DNA of 64,000 nucleotides from Cyanoderma ruficeps. Lineage: Eukaryota > Chordata > Aves > Passeriformes > Timaliidae. The stretch is taken from assembly GCA_008694505.1 (NCBI GenBank), contig VZDJ01000056.1, forward strand, positions 62,001 through 126,000, read 5' to 3'. The notes beneath the pieces were generated by a model. It made no database searches. It saw only the letters and a list, made by a program, of their open reading frames with translations, and was not told the DNA's origin. A program made the position numbers and the translations under genes. Of this stretch, positions 59,841 through 64,000 are shown piece by piece (position 1 is the first letter of the stretch; each line of letters begins with the position of its first letter).

Positions 59841-60729
59841 GTGTGTGTTTGTTTTTAAGGAATTAACGCTGGATGTCTGGAAAGAAGTCAAACATTTATC
59901 TGCATTCGATGGCCCCTTCCCTCCACCAGTGTTTGTTACGTTAACTTGAAAATACACAGACAGTGAGATTCTATCATCAGCTCTTTGTGTCCATGGCCAG
60001 AAAAACCCCACAGCTGAGCACTCCAAGGCTCTTCGTGGAAAAGGGCTTAAATTCAGGGCTGTGTGCCCACCACAGCTGCAGGGTTAAGCTCTCCTAAACA
60101 GTCAGATGAAGCAGTGCGCCTGGTTTTCCCTCATTTTGAAACATCAGGAGATAATTTCAGACAGATAATAACGTCCTGAATAGATTCATCTGCCCCAATC
60201 TCATTGATTTGGTGGAATAGTTCACTCTTGCTGGTTTAAATATGGAAGAGGATTAAGCCTCTACAAACATCTGCTGATAAAAGCACACCTTACCTGTGCA
60301 GTCCTTGCAGGTCTTTTGTGGACACCCAACAGTTCCAAGGAAATGGGAACTGAGCTTTAACCCTAAGCTGAACACAGAGGACTAAAAATACGCAATTTAA
60401 CACATAGCATCTCCTAATTTCGTTGTGAAACTTCTGTTAAATCAGCCTCCATTTCTTAGGAACATAACAAACCCCACAATAGCAGTGTGGGGGCTGTTTT
60501 GATGGCTTTTGTAAAGGCTTTTTTATAACTGGATCTGCCAATAGCCATTGCTCCTGTGCCCTTCTTCCCAAAGGCAAGCAGGGCTTGCTCTTAGATAAGA
60601 GCATCCAAGGCAAAGTACAAATGTGACTTTTATCCTCCCAGAGGCATCAGAAGCTCAGCAGCTCCTTCCCACAGCTGCCTCTGAAGCTGCCTGGATGCCT
60701 CGGCCCCGCTTCCCAGCTGGACCCTGAGA

Positions 60730-60893
60730 TAATCATGGAATCATTTCCCAGCACCACAGAGCCCCACCGTGGCTTGGGTTGGAAGAGACCTTAAATCTCA
60801 CCTTGTTCCACCCCCTGCCATGGGCAGGGACACCTTGAACTGGGCCAGGCTGGTCCCCCTGGCCCCGGGCACTCCCTGCCCCAGTGGCTCCAA
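60730..60893 (-). mobile_element. CR1 LINE 3'-end fragment, minus orientation
   Basis: aatcatggaatcat at the left is the reverse complement of the CR1 terminal repeat. It is followed by ggcttgggttggaagagacc and ccctgccatgggcagggaca, the reverse complement of the CR1 3' region. The copy ends near ccagtggctcc. Confidence 0.85.
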
Positions 60894-62659
60894 GACGAGA
60901 GAGAGCCAGGGAATTATTTCATGGTCAGAGGTGAGAAAAATGTTCAGAACACCTGAGACAAAGAGATCCTCACGCAGGGCTGTGGGCAGCAAAGGAGACT
61001 GCAGCCACACTGCCCTTTTAACAGGGAAATGTGTTATCCACAAGGCTTGGAACAGATTCTAAAGGCTCCCGAGCAGCACAAAGGTCGTGTTTCCCTCCCT
61101 GCAGCTCCTGCCTTTCTCTCAGAACCTGCCCAGAGCTGGAAATGAGAGCCCTGGAAATGTCTCCTGCTCTGCCACAAGGCATTCAGGCTGCAGGAGGGAG
61201 AGCAGGGTCAGCCTGTGCCCTGTCATGGGAGCACAAGGTGCTGGCAGTGCCCAGCTCTGTCCTGGTGACAGCACTCCGGGTGTCACAGGCACTGCAGGGC
61301 CACACACCACCTCAGGTCTGCCTAAGTGCTCCAATTTCTTAAATCCTCATTTCTTAAACCTTAAATCCCAGGGAATCCTGATTGCCAAGATCTCCTTGGA
61401 AAGACTTGACATCCAAACACAGCGAAGTGGCTCTCGGGAAGGCAAGTGGTGACACAAGGTGATGTGGGAAGGCAGTGTCCATGAGCGCTCCCGTGCTAGA
61501 AAACCAATTTATGTGAAAATAAATGGCTTTCAGGAGAGCTGAAGCAGAATGCTCCGTGTCAGGGTGTAATTCCCCTGTGTCACTCCCAGCCATGGTGCTC
61601 CCCCTGCGCAGACCAGGCCCCAGCAGAGCATGAAAGTGGCCCCCTGATGCTGTGAAGGAATATTATTCCTTGTTCTGGCATCACCAGCTGATGAGAATTC
61701 ATTGAGTGCAAAATGCCATGCACGCTGATGAGACTCTTCCAGAAGGCTGAGGCAGGTGTGACTAACTCAGGAGCATATTTAATTGTTAATTGATCAGCCT
61801 GCAGCTCTGCACTCAGCATGGAAATGCAGCAGCTCAGGCTGCCCTGCCTTGCCCACCTCCAGCTCTGCTCAAGTGTCATTAACCAGCCGGTAAATACGAA
61901 CGTGAGGAGCTTTGATTTTATTTTAATTTATTTGTCTGTTCCTGCAGTTGTCACGAGAGCCTCATTAAGCAGCTCTGCCACCCCCCCCAGCAGTGGTGAG
62001 CACAGGAAACCCCCCGACAACCCAAGCCCACTTCAAACACACACTCCATACCTGTCAGGCAGTTAATTACACCCTGAATTATTGTCTCTGCTAAAGATGA
62101 CTGAACGTGTGACACTTTGCTTACTGCATGAATTCCTGCTGGTTTTATGATTACTGTCAAAGGAAATGATTAATAGGCAGGTATTGCATCAAGGACAGCA
62201 AAAACACAGCAAGAATTGGAATTTATACCTGTATAGCAAAATGAATTCCTGTTAGGAAAGGAATAAAACTCTTACCAGGCATTTAAGCAGAAGACTGTTT
62301 CCTTAAAATCATTTCACACCCCACGTTTTCACACTACAATCAATCCCCAGCACAGATGTTAATGACATGATTCATAAGCTTTACATTGATCAGTACTTAC
62401 CAATTCCTAAAACGTCATCTGACTCCTTCTGGAAAATGCATGATCTTGTTAAAAGCAGATAAGCTCAGAGCTTTATGTTCTCCCTACCTAATTTGCTTTT
62501 CAGTCCACTGTAAAGATAATTCTGTTCTCACCGAAGAGCAGGGAATGCTCCCATGAAATTTATTTCTTTGTACGTTCAGAGCAAAAAGACCCAAAGCTGA
62601 TGGGCTACTTCAGGAGTTAGAAAACAGCAAACATACAAACATCTGAATAACCGAAGGAC
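60894..62659. other. Non-coding stretch, nothing recognised
   Basis: ORFs to about 120 codons without motif or splice support. A C10 run lies at 61981-61990. Confidence 0.5.
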
Positions 62660-62679
62660 AACAGCAGCAGCAGCAGCAC
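62660..62679. repeat. (CAG)n microsatellite
   Basis: Six uninterrupted CAG/AGC units. It is short, and similar CAG runs occur at 58292 and 63451. Confidence 0.8.
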
Positions 62680-63107
62680 CCTTTCAGAGCAAAGCCTGAA
62701 TGCCAATTTCCAGCTCTGAGGAGACAAGGAGCAGCACTGGAAGCATCACAAAACTCAAACCAATTCTGCCCAAAAAGCTGCCACATATATTTTTACCATA
62801 TGTCTCACCTCCAGAGAGCATTAAAGTACAAAAAGCTGCCTTGAACAGAATGAAACTCCTCTACCACTAGACAAACAATTTTACCAGCTCAGTAACCCAT
62901 GGTTCTGCTCCAACGAGCTCTTTGGAAAAGTCTATGTAAATAAATAATAAAACAGGCTGTTAACTTCTCTGGACTGCCCTGGATTATGTTTCTGACTTCT
63001 AGGGTTTCAGTGCATGTCATTAGACCCTGCACCCTGCAAGGACAGAGCCTTGGCAGAGTCCAACCCAGGGCTGCTGGAAGTTTGAGCAAAACTTCCATGC
63101 AATAATT

Positions 63108-63158
63108 CTAATGCAAAGACATTAAGGGAGTTTTGGGACATTTTAATGCAAAGACATT
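63108..63158. repeat. Short direct duplication
   Basis: The word taatgcaaagacattaa occurs at 63108-63124 and again at 63142-63158, a local duplication with 17 bases between the copies. Confidence 0.8.
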
Positions 63159-64000
63159 AAAACTCCAAAGAGTGCTGGAAGTCGATTTGATTTTTAGCTA
63201 CTTACTCTGGTCCTTTCGTACCAGACCAGCTCAGCACATTCAGCCTTTCAATGAACCAACCAAAGTTTGGAAATGCAGCTGGTATGGGCAGTGAGTGAAG
63301 CAGCCTCCAGCCCTCACATCACTGCCACATTCCCACAGCCCTGGCATTGTGTAGGGACTGGGAGTCATCCAGCCAACCTCCCTGCCCCGGAATATCTCCT
63401 GCAATTATCTCCCCTGTCCTAAAAGCCACCCAGGACAGTTCCAGGAGCCCCCAGCAGCAGCAGCACTGACAGTGCCTGCTCAGGGCACTCACCCTCACCT
63501 CGAGGGTTCTGTGCAAAGAAACACTTCAATACCTGCAAATATTGCAAACTCTGGTGCTTTACACCAAGCCTCCAGCAAGGATTGAACTGCAATCACCTGC
63601 TGGCTCTACCAGCCCCTTCCTGCGCATTTTGAGCTTTTATCCGTAATAATGTGGAGTGCAAGGCAAAAAGAACACCCAGAAGTACCAAGTGGGAGCATTT
63701 TAATGAGTGTTCCTAACACAAAGAAAGGCCGAAGGAGCTGATGAGGCTCTGGCCCTCTGCTCTGAGAGGGCTGGAACCCGTAACCAGTTGCAGCTCACTG
63801 AACTTGAACCACAAACCTCTCATTTACATGAACCATCAGATTGAAATAATCCAGCCGTGTAAGCACCCACCCACCCCCCGGCTGAACACAAGCACCATTT
63901 AAATGCAGCTAAATGACTTTTTAAAAATAACAATTCAAAGCAGAAGCCAGCAGTGTAATTCCCCCCTTGAACAAGCTGCTCCAGGTAGAGGAATAAACGC
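63159..64000. other. Non-coding end of the window
   Basis: No feature recognised apart from a short CAG run near 63451-63464. Confidence 0.5.

Overview
This 64 kb window looks like nuclear DNA of a songbird (passerine) or a close relative. The evidence is repeats with bird-specific hallmarks: four CR1 LINE pieces with the avian CR1 3' end, a SINE with a tRNA-Ile-like head joined to a CR1-like tail (the TguSINE1 type known from passerines), and an LTR fragment of a kind I associate with bird endogenous retroviruses. Most of the sequence is AT-rich and non-coding. There are no prokaryotic genes, CRISPR arrays or operons. Gene models here are eukaryotic exons inferred from reading frame, splice signals and phase; I could run no alignment.

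Layout. 0.2-0.7 kb: CR1 reverse-transcriptase fragment. 0.7-8 kb: nothing recognised. 8.1-14.1 kb, minus strand: the main result, a candidate multi-exon gene that starts in a CpG island (13.3-14.5 kb) and reads leftward through up to 11 exons with matching splice phases to a TGA at 8104. The model encodes about 446 residues, with a cysteine-rich N-terminus. I do not recognise the protein. The promoter and first intron also hold two GC-rich tandem repeats.

14.6-41.4 kb: long non-coding stretch with one SINE at 29.4 kb. 41.5-42.5 kb: an AT-rich block with POU/homeodomain-like motifs next to a second CpG island; a short plus-strand ORF with a signal-peptide-like start ends at a good splice donor. 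44.5-45.1 kb, minus: an ORF of about 200 codons with one predicted membrane segment, possibly an exon of another gene. 45.4-46.2 kb: CR1 tail and solo LTR.

46.2-64 kb: mainly non-coding, with two weak isolated exon candidates (52.7 kb minus, 59.7 kb plus), AT-rich low-complexity blocks with palindromes (50.4 and 55.5 kb), a G-quadruplex motif (54.85 kb), two CR1 pieces (57.4 and 60.7 kb) and small repeats. Nothing shows that the genes work together. Two CpG islands about 28 kb apart suggest at least two transcription units, the first reading left and the second probably reading right.
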